Source of the DNA: Terrirubrum flagellatum
GTDB taxonomy: Bacteria; Pseudomonadota; Alphaproteobacteria; Rhizobiales; Beijerinckiaceae
Assembly: GCF_022059845.1 (NCBI RefSeq)
Contig: NZ_CP091851.1
Location: 3,472,001-3,536,000, forward strand
Length of the DNA stretch: 64,000 bases
Direction of reading: 5' to 3'
In this document: positions 42,557 through 51,944 of the stretch, one piece after another
How the letters are laid out: every line of letters begins with the position of its first letter
Numbering within the stretch: the stretch's first letter is position 1
Program-made: the position numbers and the translations under genes
The notes under the pieces: model-generated
Databases searched by the model: none
Told to the model about the DNA's origin: nothing
Seen by the model: only the letters and a program-made list of their open reading frames with translations

Positions 42557-43459
42557 TTAACCCTTGCTTGCGGAGTTGCGATCTCCGGAACGACCTCGGC
42601 CGCTCAGCCGCCGGAGCCCCAGGCCAGCTTCGGCGCAGACTTCATCGAACCGCCCGCTGGCGAGAAAAGCGAGTTCGCGCGGGCGCGTCGCGATGACGGG
42701 ATCGGCGGCGCGCAGCTCCTCATCGATCTCGCCGGGATGGCACATGACGAGATGGGCAGGACCCGGGCGTTTCAGCGCGCCGGCGAATTCCGCGCCATAG
42801 TCCGCCTCGGGATCGAAGGCGCTGAAGCCGGAGAAGCCGCGATTGGTCGCAAGGCCCGCGCGCCGGGCGCGCGCGCCAAAGCCCGCCGCGATCACGGCGA
42901 CAGAGAGCGCCTTCGCCGCCGCCGGCCGGGCGAGAATGGCGGAGAGACGATCGGCGGGATCGCGCACGAAGAAGCCGGACCGGCCGCCATAGCGCCTTGC
43001 CAGGATCGCGATCAGGTTTGCGCCAATTCCGGGCAGCGCATGGGCGTGCTGGTGCCCGTCGACGAAATCAGGCGGGCCGCCGAATTCCGCCTCGAAAGCG
43101 TCGAGCTGGCGCCCGATCTCGGCGGCGATCTCGGCGCGCGCCGAAGCGGAGAGCAGCGCCAAACGCGCGAGGCGCGGCAGCAGCGGCAGTTTCCCTTCCG
43201 GCGCCACATCAGGCATCGCGCCAAGGGGGGCGCCGCAGGTGAGATTGAGATGGACGCCGATGTCGGCCGCTTTCGCGAAGGGTTTCAGCGCCGGCGCGCC
43301 GGCGCGCCAATGCGGGCGATTGGTCATGGCGCCGGTCGCGGACAGGCGCCCAAGCGCCAGCAGCCCGAGAATCCCCTCGCTGACGGCGGGCGTCAGCGCG
43401 TAATCGTCGGCGCAAAGGGCGAAGCCGCGTTCATCATCTGTTGAGGCGGCGTCCGCCAT
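42557..43459 (-). CDS. ChbG/HpnK family deacetylase
   Basis: A 300-residue YdjC-fold protein. ALCADDYALTPAVSEGILGL holds the metal-binding Asp pair, and VHLNLTCGAPLG and FVDGHQHAHALPGI hold the His ligands. The family removes acetyl groups from sugars, for example N-acetylglucosaminyl-hopanoid (HpnK) or chitooligosaccharides (ChbG). A glycosyltransferase gene diverges from it, 96 bp away, suggesting a glycolipid substrate (inference). Start ATG 43459 or 43471. Confidence 0.88.
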   Translation of the reverse strand: MADAASTDDERGFALCADDYALTPAVSEGILGLLALGRLSATGAMTNRPHWRAGAPALKPFAKAADIGVHLNLTCGAPLGAMPDVAPEGKLPLLPRLARLALLSASARAEIAAEIGRQLDAFEAEFGGPPDFVDGHQHAHALPGIGANLIAILARRYGGRSGFFVRDPADRLSAILARPAAAKALSVAVIAAGFGARARRAGLATNRGFSGFSAFDPEADYGAEFAGALKRPGPAHLVMCHPGEIDEELRAADPVIATRPRELAFLASGRFDEVCAEAGLGLRRLSGRGRSGDRNSASKG

Positions 43460-43555
43460 CACATCTCCCACTTATCCAGTCTGCGCCCCGCTTTCGCGCG
43501 CTTCCCGTCTATGCTCAATCGCGGAGCGCCGACGCCAACCCTTACGAGTCGCACC

Positions 43556-44554
43556 ATGGGCCTTGAGCCCCCCGTCCTGTCCATCGTCATCCCGGTCTAT
43601 AACGAGGCCGGCGGCCTTGATGAACTCGTCGCGAAGCTGGCCGAAACGATGGCGCGCATCGAGCCGTCCTTCGAGGTCGTCTTCGTCAATGACGGCAGCC
43701 GCGACGCCACGGCCGACGAACTGCGCCTCCTCTGCGCTGCAGACTCCAGACTCTCGGCGGTGTCCTTCAGCCGAAATTTCGGCAAGGAGATCGCCATCGC
43801 CGCCGGGCTCGATCATGCGCGCGGCCAGGCCGTGGTGATCATGGACGCCGACCTGCAGCATCCGCCAGAGGTGATCGCCGAGTTCCTCGCCAAGTGGCGC
43901 GAAGGCTACGCCAATGTTTATGGCGTGCGCCGCGACCGCGCGATCGAGAGCCCGCTCAAACGAGCCTTCGCGCGCGGCTTCTACAAGCTCTTCGCGAATT
44001 TCGGCGAGACCGAGCTGCCGACCGGCGCCGGCGACTTCCGCCTGCTCGACCGCAAGGCCGTCGATGCTCTGAAAGCGCTCGGCGAACGCGCCCGCTTCTC
44101 CAAGGGCCTCTATTCCTGGATCGGCTTCAAATCGATCGGCGTGCCGTTCGATGTTCACGAGCGCGCGCATGGCTCGACGAAATGGAGCTTCCGCAAGCTT
44201 CTGCGCTTTGCGCTCGATGGCATCACGTCGTTCTCCACGGTGCCGCTGCGCGTGTGGACCTATGTCGGATTGTTCGTCTCGTTCTGCGCCTTTCTCGCAG
44301 CGATCAGGTTCACTATCGAAGCATTGTTTTACGGAATCACGACGCCGGGCTTCCCGACGCTGATCGTGTCGGTGATGTTCTTCGCCGGCATCCAGCTCAT
44401 GTCGCTCGGCATCCTCGGTGAATATATCGGCCGCATCTTCGCGGAAGTGAAAAGACGGCCGCTCTACATTGTCGAAGAGCGGATGGGTTTTGACGACGCG
44501 CCGCGTCCCATGACGCGCGACGAACGTCGCACGACTGATTCTGCGGCGCGTTGA
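43556..44554 (+). CDS. Family 2 glycosyltransferase, polyprenyl-phosphate type
   Basis: A 332-residue enzyme. The GT2 domain begins LSIVIPVYNEAGGLDELVAK, with FVNDGSRDAT for nucleotide binding and VIMDADLQHPPEV for the metal-binding DxD. Two C-terminal membrane helices (about 240-265 and 275-300) precede GEYIGRIFAEVKRRPLYIV, as in GtrB/ArnC/DPM1-like enzymes that load a sugar onto undecaprenyl phosphate. Start ATG 43556 (MGLEPPVLS). Its stop is 2 bp before the MurJ start. Confidence 0.92.
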   Translation: MGLEPPVLSIVIPVYNEAGGLDELVAKLAETMARIEPSFEVVFVNDGSRDATADELRLLCAADSRLSAVSFSRNFGKEIAIAAGLDHARGQAVVIMDADLQHPPEVIAEFLAKWREGYANVYGVRRDRAIESPLKRAFARGFYKLFANFGETELPTGAGDFRLLDRKAVDALKALGERARFSKGLYSWIGFKSIGVPFDVHERAHGSTKWSFRKLLRFALDGITSFSTVPLRVWTYVGLFVSFCAFLAAIRFTIEALFYGITTPGFPTLIVSVMFFAGIQLMSLGILGEYIGRIFAEVKRRPLYIVEERMGFDDAPRPMTRDERRTTDSAAR

Positions 44555-44556
44555 GC

Positions 44557-46083
44557 ATGTTCAAAAACATCCTGTCGGTCGGCGGGATCACGCTCGTCTC
44601 GCGCGTCACCGGATTCTTCCGCGACGTGGTGTTGGCGGCGGCGCTCGGCGCGGGCCCGCTGGCGGACGCCTTCGTCGTCGCGATGCGGCTGCCGAACATG
44701 TTCCGTTCGCTGTTCGGCGAAGGCGCCTTCAGCGCCGCCTATGTGCCGTCCTACACGCGTCTGCGCACGACGGAAGGACCCGCTGCCGCGCAGAATTTCG
44801 CGGCCCAGATTCAGACCGTGCTGCTCGCCTCGCAGCTCATCCTGCTTGCGATCGCGCTGGTCGCCATGCCGTGGGTCGTGCGCGCTCTGGCGCCCGGCTT
44901 TGCGGTCGATGACGCGAAATTCGACCTCGCGGTCACGCTGTCGCGCATCACCTTCCCCTATCTCCTGTTCATGACTCTGGTGACCCAACTCACGGGATCG
45001 CTGAACGCCGTGAACCGCTTCGCCGCCGGCGCCTTCGCGCCCGTGCTGCTCAATCTCTCGATGATCGCGGCGCTGCTGCTCGCCTTTCTCTTTCCCTCCG
45101 CGACCCATGCGGCGGCGTGGGGCGTGACGTTCTCCGGCGTCGCGCAGCTCCTGCTTCTCGTCGCGGCGGCGAAACGCGCGGACGTGCTGCCCGGTCTTGT
45201 GCGGCCGACGAACGAGCCCGAGATGCGCGATTTCTGGCGCGCCTTCTGGCCGGCGGTGATCGGCTCGTCAGGCGTGCAGATCGCAGTTTTCGTCGATCTC
45301 ATTCTGTCGACGCTGCTGCCCGCCGGCGGCCCCGCGACGATCTACTACGCCGACCGCATCTATCAATTGCCGATCGGCGTGCTCGCCATCGCCGGCGCGA
45401 CCGTGCTGCTGCCGGAGATGAGCCGCCGCATCGCGGCCGGCGACGTCGAAGGCGCCCATCGCGCGCAGTCGCGCATCTTCGCCTTCACGCTCGCGCTGAG
45501 CGGCCCGGTCTTCGCGGCGATCCTCGCCATTCCCGACCTCATCATGCGCGCCGCCTTCGTGCGCGGCGATTTCACCACGGCGGATGCGAGCGCATCGGCC
45601 GCGGTGCTCGCGGCTTACGGGCTTGGACTTCCCGCGATCGTGCTGATCGGCAGCGCCGTCGCAAGCTTCCGCGCCCGCGGCGACACGAAGACGCCGATGC
45701 TGATTTCGTTCGCCGCGATCGGGATCAATGTGCTGCTGAAGATCGCGCTCGCGCCGCGCATCGGCGCGCCGGGCCTCGCCTTCGCCACCGCGGTCGGCGC
45801 CTGGATCAACCTCATTGCGCTCGTCATCGTCGCGCGCAAGCGCGGTCTCATGCAGGCGACTGACGATTTCTCACGCATCCTTGCGATTGTGGCGCTGGCG
45901 ACGATCGCGGCCGGCGCGACCTATTATTTCGCGCAGGCGCCGGTGGAGCGGCTCGTCGCAATGGCGCCGTGGCTGCGCGATCTCATTGCGCTTGCGATCG
46001 TGGGATTTGCGGGATGCGCGATCTATGCGGTGATCATGCTCGCGGGCGCGCGCGCGGCTGGTGTGAAACTGGCGCGAAGATAG
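44557..46083 (+). CDS. murJ: Lipid II flippase MurJ
   Basis: A 508-residue protein with about 14 membrane helices of the MOP superfamily. MFKNILSVGGITLVSRVTGF, then FFRDVVLAAALGAGPLADAF, is the diagnostic N-terminus. RLPNMFRSLFGEGAFSAAYV carries the family arginines, and RGDTKTPM lies near residue 370. It flips lipid II across the inner membrane for peptidoglycan synthesis. Start ATG 44557; the TTG 6 bp earlier overlaps the preceding stop. Confidence 0.96.
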   Translation: MFKNILSVGGITLVSRVTGFFRDVVLAAALGAGPLADAFVVAMRLPNMFRSLFGEGAFSAAYVPSYTRLRTTEGPAAAQNFAAQIQTVLLASQLILLAIALVAMPWVVRALAPGFAVDDAKFDLAVTLSRITFPYLLFMTLVTQLTGSLNAVNRFAAGAFAPVLLNLSMIAALLLAFLFPSATHAAAWGVTFSGVAQLLLLVAAAKRADVLPGLVRPTNEPEMRDFWRAFWPAVIGSSGVQIAVFVDLILSTLLPAGGPATIYYADRIYQLPIGVLAIAGATVLLPEMSRRIAAGDVEGAHRAQSRIFAFTLALSGPVFAAILAIPDLIMRAAFVRGDFTTADASASAAVLAAYGLGLPAIVLIGSAVASFRARGDTKTPMLISFAAIGINVLLKIALAPRIGAPGLAFATAVGAWINLIALVIVARKRGLMQATDDFSRILAIVALATIAAGATYYFAQAPVERLVAMAPWLRDLIALAIVGFAGCAIYAVIMLAGARAAGVKLARR

Positions 46084-46104
46084 GCGCTGCGCGGATTCTT
46101 GCGC

Positions 46105-46158
46105 TGGGCCCCGGACTTCGTTCCGCTCACTTCGTTAGCTGCACGAATCCGGGGCCCA
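46105..46158. repeat. TGGGCCCCGG palindromic repeat, short form
   Basis: A 54-bp element with perfect 11-bp arms TGGGCCCCGGA and TCCGGGGCCCA around CTTCGTTCCGCTCACTTCG. It matches the left part of the element at 8606 with a few changes. It lies between convergent murJ and the aminotransferase gene, where it may act as a bidirectional transcript end, although no T-run follows. Confidence 0.8.
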
Positions 46159-46181
46159 GCGAAAAACTTCGCGCAGCGACC

Positions 46182-47045
46182 TTACACCGGCTGCGTCGCC
46201 GCAAACTCCCAGTAAGCCTCGCGCGCCTTGCGGTAGAACGGGCCGGGCTGCAGCTCGCGATCCCCAAATTTCAGCACCGGCATGCATTTCGAGAAATTGC
46301 CGGACATGAAGATTTCGTCCGCCGTCTCGAAATCGGGAATGCGCAGCGTGCTCTCCATCACGGTGGCGCCCTTCTCGCGCAGCAGCCTGATCATGCGCTG
46401 GCGCGTGATGCCATTGAGGAAGGTGCCGTTCGGCGCCGGCGTATGCACCACGCCGTCCTTCGCCATGAAGATGTTCGACGTGGTCGTCTCCGCGACATTG
46501 CCGAGCATGTCGAGCACCAGCGCATTGTCAAAGCCGCGCGACTTCGCCTCGCGCAGCGCACGGGCGTTGTTGGGATAGAGCGCGCCGGTCTTGATGTCGG
46601 TCGGCATCGTCTCAAGCGTGGGGCGACGGAACACCGAGACGGTCATGCTGGCGCCGCCGGGAACCGGCATCGGCGCGACAAACATGCAGAGGCAGAAGCG
46701 CGTGCCTTCAGGATCGGGCAGGATCATGCCCGGCCCATCCGACTCGCCCCAATACATCGGCTTCACATAGAGCTCAGCGCCAGGCCCGAATTTCTTCGCG
46801 CCCTCGCGCGCGAGTTCGACGATGCGCCCGGCCGGCATGGTCGCCTTCAGCCCCATTTTGGCGGCGGACGCGTTCACGCGCTCGGCGTGACGATCCATGT
46901 CGGGCATCCAGCCATTGAACACGCGGGCGCCGTCGAACACCGACGAGGCCTGCCAGGCGGCGTGCGAGCGCGGACCCATGATGCCAGGATTGCCCGACAC
47001 CCACTCGCCATCGAGCCAGGTCCAGGTCTCGGAATGCCACGCCAT
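46182..47045 (-). CDS. Branched-chain aminotransferase-like class IV aminotransferase
   Basis: A 287-residue PLP enzyme that transfers the amino group of branched-chain amino acids. ATG 47045 has GAGGAGG 5 nt upstream. SVFDGARVFNG, IKTGALYPNN with PLP Lys152, and VLDMLGNVAETTTSNIFMAK are fold-type IV signatures. FLNGITRQRMIRLL and the C-terminal FMSGNFSKCMPVL follow. Substrate class is inferred from similarity to IlvE; D-amino acid or other class IV activities cannot be excluded. Confidence 0.88.
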   Translation of the reverse strand: MAWHSETWTWLDGEWVSGNPGIMGPRSHAAWQASSVFDGARVFNGWMPDMDRHAERVNASAAKMGLKATMPAGRIVELAREGAKKFGPGAELYVKPMYWGESDGPGMILPDPEGTRFCLCMFVAPMPVPGGASMTVSVFRRPTLETMPTDIKTGALYPNNARALREAKSRGFDNALVLDMLGNVAETTTSNIFMAKDGVVHTPAPNGTFLNGITRQRMIRLLREKGATVMESTLRIPDFETADEIFMSGNFSKCMPVLKFGDRELQPGPFYRKAREAYWEFAATQPV

Positions 47046-47225
47046 ATGATCCTCCTCGTTTCGCCGTCCAATTGCGCTTTCGCTCCCGGCCCGGTCAACA
47101 CCGCGCGATGGCCGCGATCCATGAAATGGCGGCATCGTTTCCATCAGCGCCTATGATCCTGGCGATCAGGGCGCTTGATCCGAGCGCACGGACGCGGAAC
47201 AAAACCGGCCCGCAAGGAGTCCATC

Positions 47226-47903
47226 ATGCCGCTTCATCCGCTCATCGGCTCGGGCGTCAAGGCGTTCGTGTTCGACGCCTATGGCACCCTGTTCGACGTT
47301 CATTCCGCGGTGATGCGCCACGCGCCGCGCGTGGGACCGCTGGCTCAGGCGCTCTCCGATCTCTGGCGGACGAAGCAGCTTGAATATTCCTGGGTGATGT
47401 CGCTCGCCGGCCGCTGGCGCAGCTTCTGGGAGTTGACGGAAGACGCGCTCGATTTCGCGCTGGCGCGCCACTCCTCGATCGACGCATCGCTGAAGCCCGA
47501 TCTGATGGCGGCCTATCGCACGCTGTCCGCCTATCCCGAGGCGCCCGAGACGCTGCGACGATTGCGCGCCGAAAACTATCGCACGGCGATCCTGTCGAAT
47601 GGCGAGATGACGATGCTGCATCATGCGATCGCGTCCGCCGGCATCGGCGACCTCCTCGACGCGGTCTGGTCGGTCGACGAGGTGCAGATCTTCAAGCCGG
47701 ACCGGCGCGTCTATCAGCTTGCGGTTGGCGGCTTCGGACTGTCGCCGCAGGAGATGTGCATGGTGTCGTCAAACCGCTGGGACGTGGCGGGATCGACGGC
47801 CTTCGGCATGAAGGCGGTGTGGGTGAACAGGGCCGGCAATCCGGACGAATATCCCGATCTCGCGCCACGCGCCGTGGTGAAGGATTTGGGCGGCTTGCTG
47901 TAG
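47226..47903 (+). CDS. Haloacid dehalogenase, type II
   Basis: A 225-residue HAD-superfamily hydrolase. FVFDAYGTLFDVHS contains the nucleophile Asp17. AILSNGEMTML (motif II), IFKPDRRVYQLAV (motif III Lys) and VSSNRWDVAGSTAFGMKAVW (motif IV) match L-2-haloacid dehalogenases, which convert 2-haloacids to 2-hydroxyacids. AAGGAG precedes ATG 47226. Cytoplasmic. Confidence 0.92.
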   Translation: MPLHPLIGSGVKAFVFDAYGTLFDVHSAVMRHAPRVGPLAQALSDLWRTKQLEYSWVMSLAGRWRSFWELTEDALDFALARHSSIDASLKPDLMAAYRTLSAYPEAPETLRRLRAENYRTAILSNGEMTMLHHAIASAGIGDLLDAVWSVDEVQIFKPDRRVYQLAVGGFGLSPQEMCMVSSNRWDVAGSTAFGMKAVWVNRAGNPDEYPDLAPRAVVKDLGGLL

Positions 47904-48040
47904 ATCAGGCCCATCCTATTTCGCGCTCAAACTTCGCAGACATCACGCGCAGCGGCTTTGCGAGACGTCGCGCCCGCGCACCTTTGATGGGCGTCCGAAG
48001 CCGTGTACACTCGATGGATTGAATTTATCGGGATTGAGCC

Positions 48041-48454
48041 ATGCGACTATTGTCGAGAATTCTGCTGGCGGCGGCTCTCTGCCATCTCGCCCCCGCTTAC
48101 GCGCAGGCGCCGAAGAAAGCTGTGGCGTCTCCTGCCCTGCAGAAGGAATTCACTGATTTCATCGCGAAGTTTCGCGCGGCGTTGAAGGCCAACGACTCCG
48201 CCGCCGTCGCCGGCATGACCCGGCTGCCCTATATGCAGGACGAGGCCAAGCTGGACGCCGCGCAATTCCGCGCGAAAGCCTATCCCGGCATTTTCACGGC
48301 GAAAAACCGCGCCTGCATTCAGGGCGGCAAGGCGACCTACGATCGCGATGGCGAAAACAACGACAACTATTTCATCTTCTGCGGTCAGCTCATCTTCGTG
48401 TTCACGAAGACGCCTGCTGGCTTCGTATTCGCAGAAGTCGGCGCCAACGATTGA
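48041..48454 (+). CDS. Hypothetical secreted protein
   Basis: A 137-residue protein with a Sec signal (MRLLSRILLAAALCHLAPAY, cleavage after AQA). The mature part starts with a helix (LQKEFTDFIAKFRAALKAND). It then has the NTF2-like pattern MTRLPYMQDEAKLDAAQFRA and a final strand region FIFCGQLIFVFTKTPAGFVF. Function not recognised; periplasmic. Confidence 0.7.
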   Translation: MRLLSRILLAAALCHLAPAYAQAPKKAVASPALQKEFTDFIAKFRAALKANDSAAVAGMTRLPYMQDEAKLDAAQFRAKAYPGIFTAKNRACIQGGKATYDRDGENNDNYFIFCGQLIFVFTKTPAGFVFAEVGAND

Positions 48455-48533
48455 TCATCGCTGTTGTTCTTTGCGGCGCGGTCATGTTTCCGTGGCGCGA
48501 ATGCTGCTCGCTTATTCTGCTTCTTGCCGCGCG

Positions 48534-48662
48534 CCCCTCTCCCCTTGCGGGAGAGGGTGTCGCCGAAGGCGACGGGTGAGGGGGAAGCATCTCGCATCGA
48601 GTTTTCCCCTCATCCGTCGCTGCGCCAAGCGCAGCGACACCTTCTCCCGCAAGGGGAGAAGG
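48534..48662. repeat. Inverted pair of REP-like units
   Basis: Left unit 48534-48584 and right unit 48604-48662 are inverted copies: CTCTCCCCTTGCGGGAGAGG faces CTTCTCCCGCAAGGGGAG. The inner hairpin differs in length but keeps pairing (TCGCC-GAAG-GCGA against GTCGCTGCGC-TTG-GCGCAGCGAC without its mate). This class of repeat is widespread between proteobacterial genes. It lies in the 247-bp gap between convergent genes. Confidence 0.85.
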
Positions 48663-48701
48663 AACGCACTCGACTACTGCGGCTTCTTTGCGCCGCTGTT
48701 T

Positions 48702-50093
48702 TCACTCCGCCAGCGCCGCTAAAATCCGCACCCAGCTCCTGACGCCCTTGTGGAACGAGGAGAGATCATACTTCTCGTTCGGCGAATGCACCCTGTCATC
48801 GTCAAGCGCAAAGCCCACAAGCAGCGAGTCAAGGCCGAGCGTGCGCTTGAAATCGCCGACAACGGGAATCGATCCGCCGGAGCCGATCATCACCGTCTTC
48901 TTGCCCCACTCCTTCGTCAGCGCATCGCGCGTCTTCAGGAGATCGGGGCTGTCGAACGGCAACTGGATCGCGCGCGAGCCCTTGTAGCCAATGAACTCGA
49001 CGGAGCAGTCGGCTGGAACCTGGCTCTTCACGAAAGCGCGGAAATTCTTCTGGATCGCGGCTGGGTCCTGATCGCCGACGAGCCGGAACGACACCTTGGC
49101 GCGCGCTTCGCCTGCGATGACGGTCTTCGTGCCCTCGCCGGTGTAGCCGCCCCAGATGCCGTTGACGTCGCAGGTCGGTCGCGTCGACACCTGTTCGATC
49201 AGCAGACGGCCCTTCTCGCCAGCTGACTTCTTCAGCCCTATCGGCCCGAGGAACTGCTTTTCCGTCAGCTTCAATTTGGCGAGATCGGCCTTCACAGCTT
49301 TCGGAAGATTGGACACGCCCTTGTAGAAATCAGGCACGCGCACGCGGCCGTTCTTGTCGTGCAGCGAGCCGCAGATGCGCGAGAGAATATGGATCGGGTT
49401 CTGCGCCGCGCCGCCATAGACGCCTGAGTGCAGATCGCGGTTCGCGGCGCGCAGGATGATCTCCTCATAGACCATGCCGCGCAGCGACGTCGTGATCGCT
49501 GGCGTCTTCCGGTCCCACATGCCGGTGTCGCATACGAGCGCGAGATCGGCTTCGAGCTCCTTCTTGTTGGCCTTCACGAAGGGCGGAAGATTGATCGAGC
49601 CCGATTCCTCCTCGCCCTCGACCATCAGCGTCACGCCGATCGGCAACGAGCCCGTCGCCTTCTTCCAGGCGCGGCAGGCTTCGACGAAGGTCATCACCTG
49701 GCCCTTGTCGTCGCAGGCGCCGCGCGCCGAGATCACCTTCCTGTCCTTCTCGATCTGGATCAGCTTGGGATCGAAGGGATCATGGTTCCAGAGATTGAGC
49801 GGATCGACCGGCTGCACGTCGTAATGGCCGTAGAACAGCGCATGGCGCTTGGCGCCGCCATTCATGCGCCCGACGACGACGGGATGGCCAGCCGTGGGCC
49901 GCGCCGACGCCTCGAAGCCGATCGACGCGACATCCTCGGCCAGCCATTCGGCGGCGCGGCGGCAGTCCTCCTTGTAGGCGGAATCGGTCGAAATCGACGG
50001 CATCCTGAGGAAAGCGAACAGCCGCTCGAGCGACTGATCGAGATCGGCGTCGACGACGCCGAGAACCTGGTCGAGCTGGGATGAAGGCGTCAT
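48702..50093 (-). CDS. M20 family dipeptidase-like metallopeptidase
   Basis: A 463-residue peptidase of the M20 carnosinase-like group. Di-zinc ligands and catalytic acids are in FYGHYDVQPVDP (His90, Asp92), ARGACDDKGQVM (Asp128) and MVEGEEESGS (Glu161, Glu162). VCDTGMWDRKTPAITTSLRG follows, and the lid domain spans about 200-360. Cytoplasmic; hydrolyses short peptides. Exact substrate unknown. Confidence 0.93.
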   Translation of the reverse strand: MTPSSQLDQVLGVVDADLDQSLERLFAFLRMPSISTDSAYKEDCRRAAEWLAEDVASIGFEASARPTAGHPVVVGRMNGGAKRHALFYGHYDVQPVDPLNLWNHDPFDPKLIQIEKDRKVISARGACDDKGQVMTFVEACRAWKKATGSLPIGVTLMVEGEEESGSINLPPFVKANKKELEADLALVCDTGMWDRKTPAITTSLRGMVYEEIILRAANRDLHSGVYGGAAQNPIHILSRICGSLHDKNGRVRVPDFYKGVSNLPKAVKADLAKLKLTEKQFLGPIGLKKSAGEKGRLLIEQVSTRPTCDVNGIWGGYTGEGTKTVIAGEARAKVSFRLVGDQDPAAIQKNFRAFVKSQVPADCSVEFIGYKGSRAIQLPFDSPDLLKTRDALTKEWGKKTVMIGSGGSIPVVGDFKRTLGLDSLLVGFALDDDRVHSPNEKYDLSSFHKGVRSWVRILAALAE

Positions 50094-50147
50094 GTCGCGG
50101 TCCGGGGGATTCGATGGCGGCTGTGAGCGGATTAAAAGAAATCGATG

Positions 50148-51944
50148 TCAGTGATGCAATGCCGATGTCGCTGCGACAGGCTGCGCGTCGCGCAGGCCGG
50201 CGATCAGCTCCGGCCGCTCCGCCAGCAACCGCTTCGTATGCTCGTAGCCCAGCGCGACGGCGCGATCGAAATTCTTCCAGTCGAGAAGCCCAAGCAGTCC
50301 GACCGGCGGGCGGATGATCAGCGCGGCGTGATCCTGATCGCGCTTCGTCGTCGAGACGCTGCCGACGGTTCCGACGCGCCACAGCGTCTCCATGATGCTG
50401 GGAACGCCCGGCTCGGCGCCAACGAGCCGCCGCCAGAAGGGATGGGCCGGGGGATGGACGTGATCGAAATGCTCATCGCCGCTGACATCGACGCCGATGA
50501 CGGGACCGCGCAGCATCGCAGTCGCCGCATCGATCGGGAGATTGTCCATGATGCCGCCATCGACATGGACGAGCCCGCCCTCGACGACAGGCGGCAGCAC
50601 GCCGGGAATGGAGACGCTCGCCTGCAGCCAGCGGCGCAGCAGTCCGGCGCGGTGCGCCATCGGCGCGGCGCGCGTCAGACAAGAAGTCACGCAGAAATAG
50701 GGCCGGCGCAAATCCTCGATATGGATGTCGGCGAACGCCTGGGTCAGCAGCCACTCCACTTTCCGGCCGCGAAACAGCGAGACCACGGGCAGCGTCGGGT
50801 CTGACAGGGGCCTGCGACGGACGAAGGACTGGCGCAGTTTTTCATGCACGAGTTCGCGCGGCCAGCCGCCGGCGTAAGCTGCGGCGATGATCGCGCCCAT
50901 GCTCGATCCGCCGAAAATGTCGATTGATGCGCCCGCCTCGATCAGCGCATCGACGACGCCGAGATGGGCGAACCCGCGCGCGCCGCCGCCGGACAGGACG
51001 ATGGCCGTCGCACGGCGCGTGATCAGCCGCGCGACGCGCGCCACGTCGCCGTCATCGACGACATGATGATGGAAGTCATGATCGACCGCGTCGCGCCAGG
51101 CGCCGGCGCCGCGGCGCTCGACGCCGTCAGGGCTGAGCAGCACGAGTTCGCGCTGCAATTCATGCAGCGAATGAGGCGCGCGCTGTTCGCTCCAGCCGGG
51201 CGAACGCGATGGCGCGGCGCCGGCGTCAGCCAGCAGCAACACCAGATCGGCCTGGCGCGCGCAGAAGGCGCTCCATTCGGCGTCGCCGCCGCGGCCAATA
51301 AACAAGGTGTGTTCGTTTCTCGCCTCGCATTGCTGCATCCAGGCGCGCGGACGATCCGCGTCGGCGCGGGTGATCTGCGCCACCGACCCCCAGGCGCCAA
51401 GCGCTGCGCCAAGCCGTGCGATGAAATCATCGACGCGCGGCTGGGGAAGATCGACATGCGGCAGGATCGCGAACACGCGGGGCCGCGCGGTCGGCCGCGC
51501 GACGCCGCGCATCTTCGCAAGGCGCCGCGCCAGCACGCGGGCGATGGCGAGCGCCACTTCGGGATCGCGCGCGACCAGCGATCCCACCGCCTCGCGCGAG
51601 AGCTTCACGAACTCGCTGTCGCGCAGCGTGACGGCGGTCGCGGTGCGGGGATCGCCCGTCAGCATCGCCATCTCGCCGACGGTTTCGCCAGCGAAAATCT
51701 CGCCGACGCGCGCCGTTATTCCATCGGACATGCGCCTGAGAATCGCGACCGCGCCGGAGCGAATGACATAGATGTCGGAGGAGTCGTCGCCTTCGTGGAA
51801 CAAGGTCTCGCCGGCGGCGACATCAATGAATTCGGCCTCGGCGGCGAGGCTCGACAGGATGTCGGCGGGCACGCCATCGAAGAAGCGCGCGCCGCTGAGG
51901 GCCGCGATCGCAGCGCCGCCGGCGATGGGCCGCGCTTCATTCAT
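50148..51944 (-). CDS. Cyclic-nucleotide-binding patatin-like phospholipase
   Basis: A 598-residue protein. Residues about 20-130 form a cNMP-binding domain (GETLFHEGDDSSDIYVIRSG, then GEMAMLTGDPRTATAV). A linker follows, then a patatin domain from about 314 with the oxyanion loop GGGARGFAH (319-327), GGSSMG with nucleophile Ser348, and HVDGGIMDNLP with Asp462. The order matches NTE/RssA-like esterases with a regulatory domain. It hydrolyses lysophospholipids or acyl esters at the membrane; ligand control is inference. Confidence 0.93.
   Translation of the reverse strand: MNEARPIAGGAAIAALSGARFFDGVPADILSSLAAEAEFIDVAAGETLFHEGDDSSDIYVIRSGAVAILRRMSDGITARVGEIFAGETVGEMAMLTGDPRTATAVTLRDSEFVKLSREAVGSLVARDPEVALAIARVLARRLAKMRGVARPTARPRVFAILPHVDLPQPRVDDFIARLGAALGAWGSVAQITRADADRPRAWMQQCEARNEHTLFIGRGGDAEWSAFCARQADLVLLLADAGAAPSRSPGWSEQRAPHSLHELQRELVLLSPDGVERRGAGAWRDAVDHDFHHHVVDDGDVARVARLITRRATAIVLSGGGARGFAHLGVVDALIEAGASIDIFGGSSMGAIIAAAYAGGWPRELVHEKLRQSFVRRRPLSDPTLPVVSLFRGRKVEWLLTQAFADIHIEDLRRPYFCVTSCLTRAAPMAHRAGLLRRWLQASVSIPGVLPPVVEGGLVHVDGGIMDNLPIDAATAMLRGPVIGVDVSGDEHFDHVHPPAHPFWRRLVGAEPGVPSIMETLWRVGTVGSVSTTKRDQDHAALIIRPPVGLLGLLDWKNFDRAVALGYEHTKRLLAERPELIAGLRDAQPVAATSALHH

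Noticed and set aside
48534-48662. Possible CRISPR or terminator array in the GC-rich inverted repeats
   Set aside because: Only two inverted units, no regular spacers and no cas genes; best read as a REP pair.
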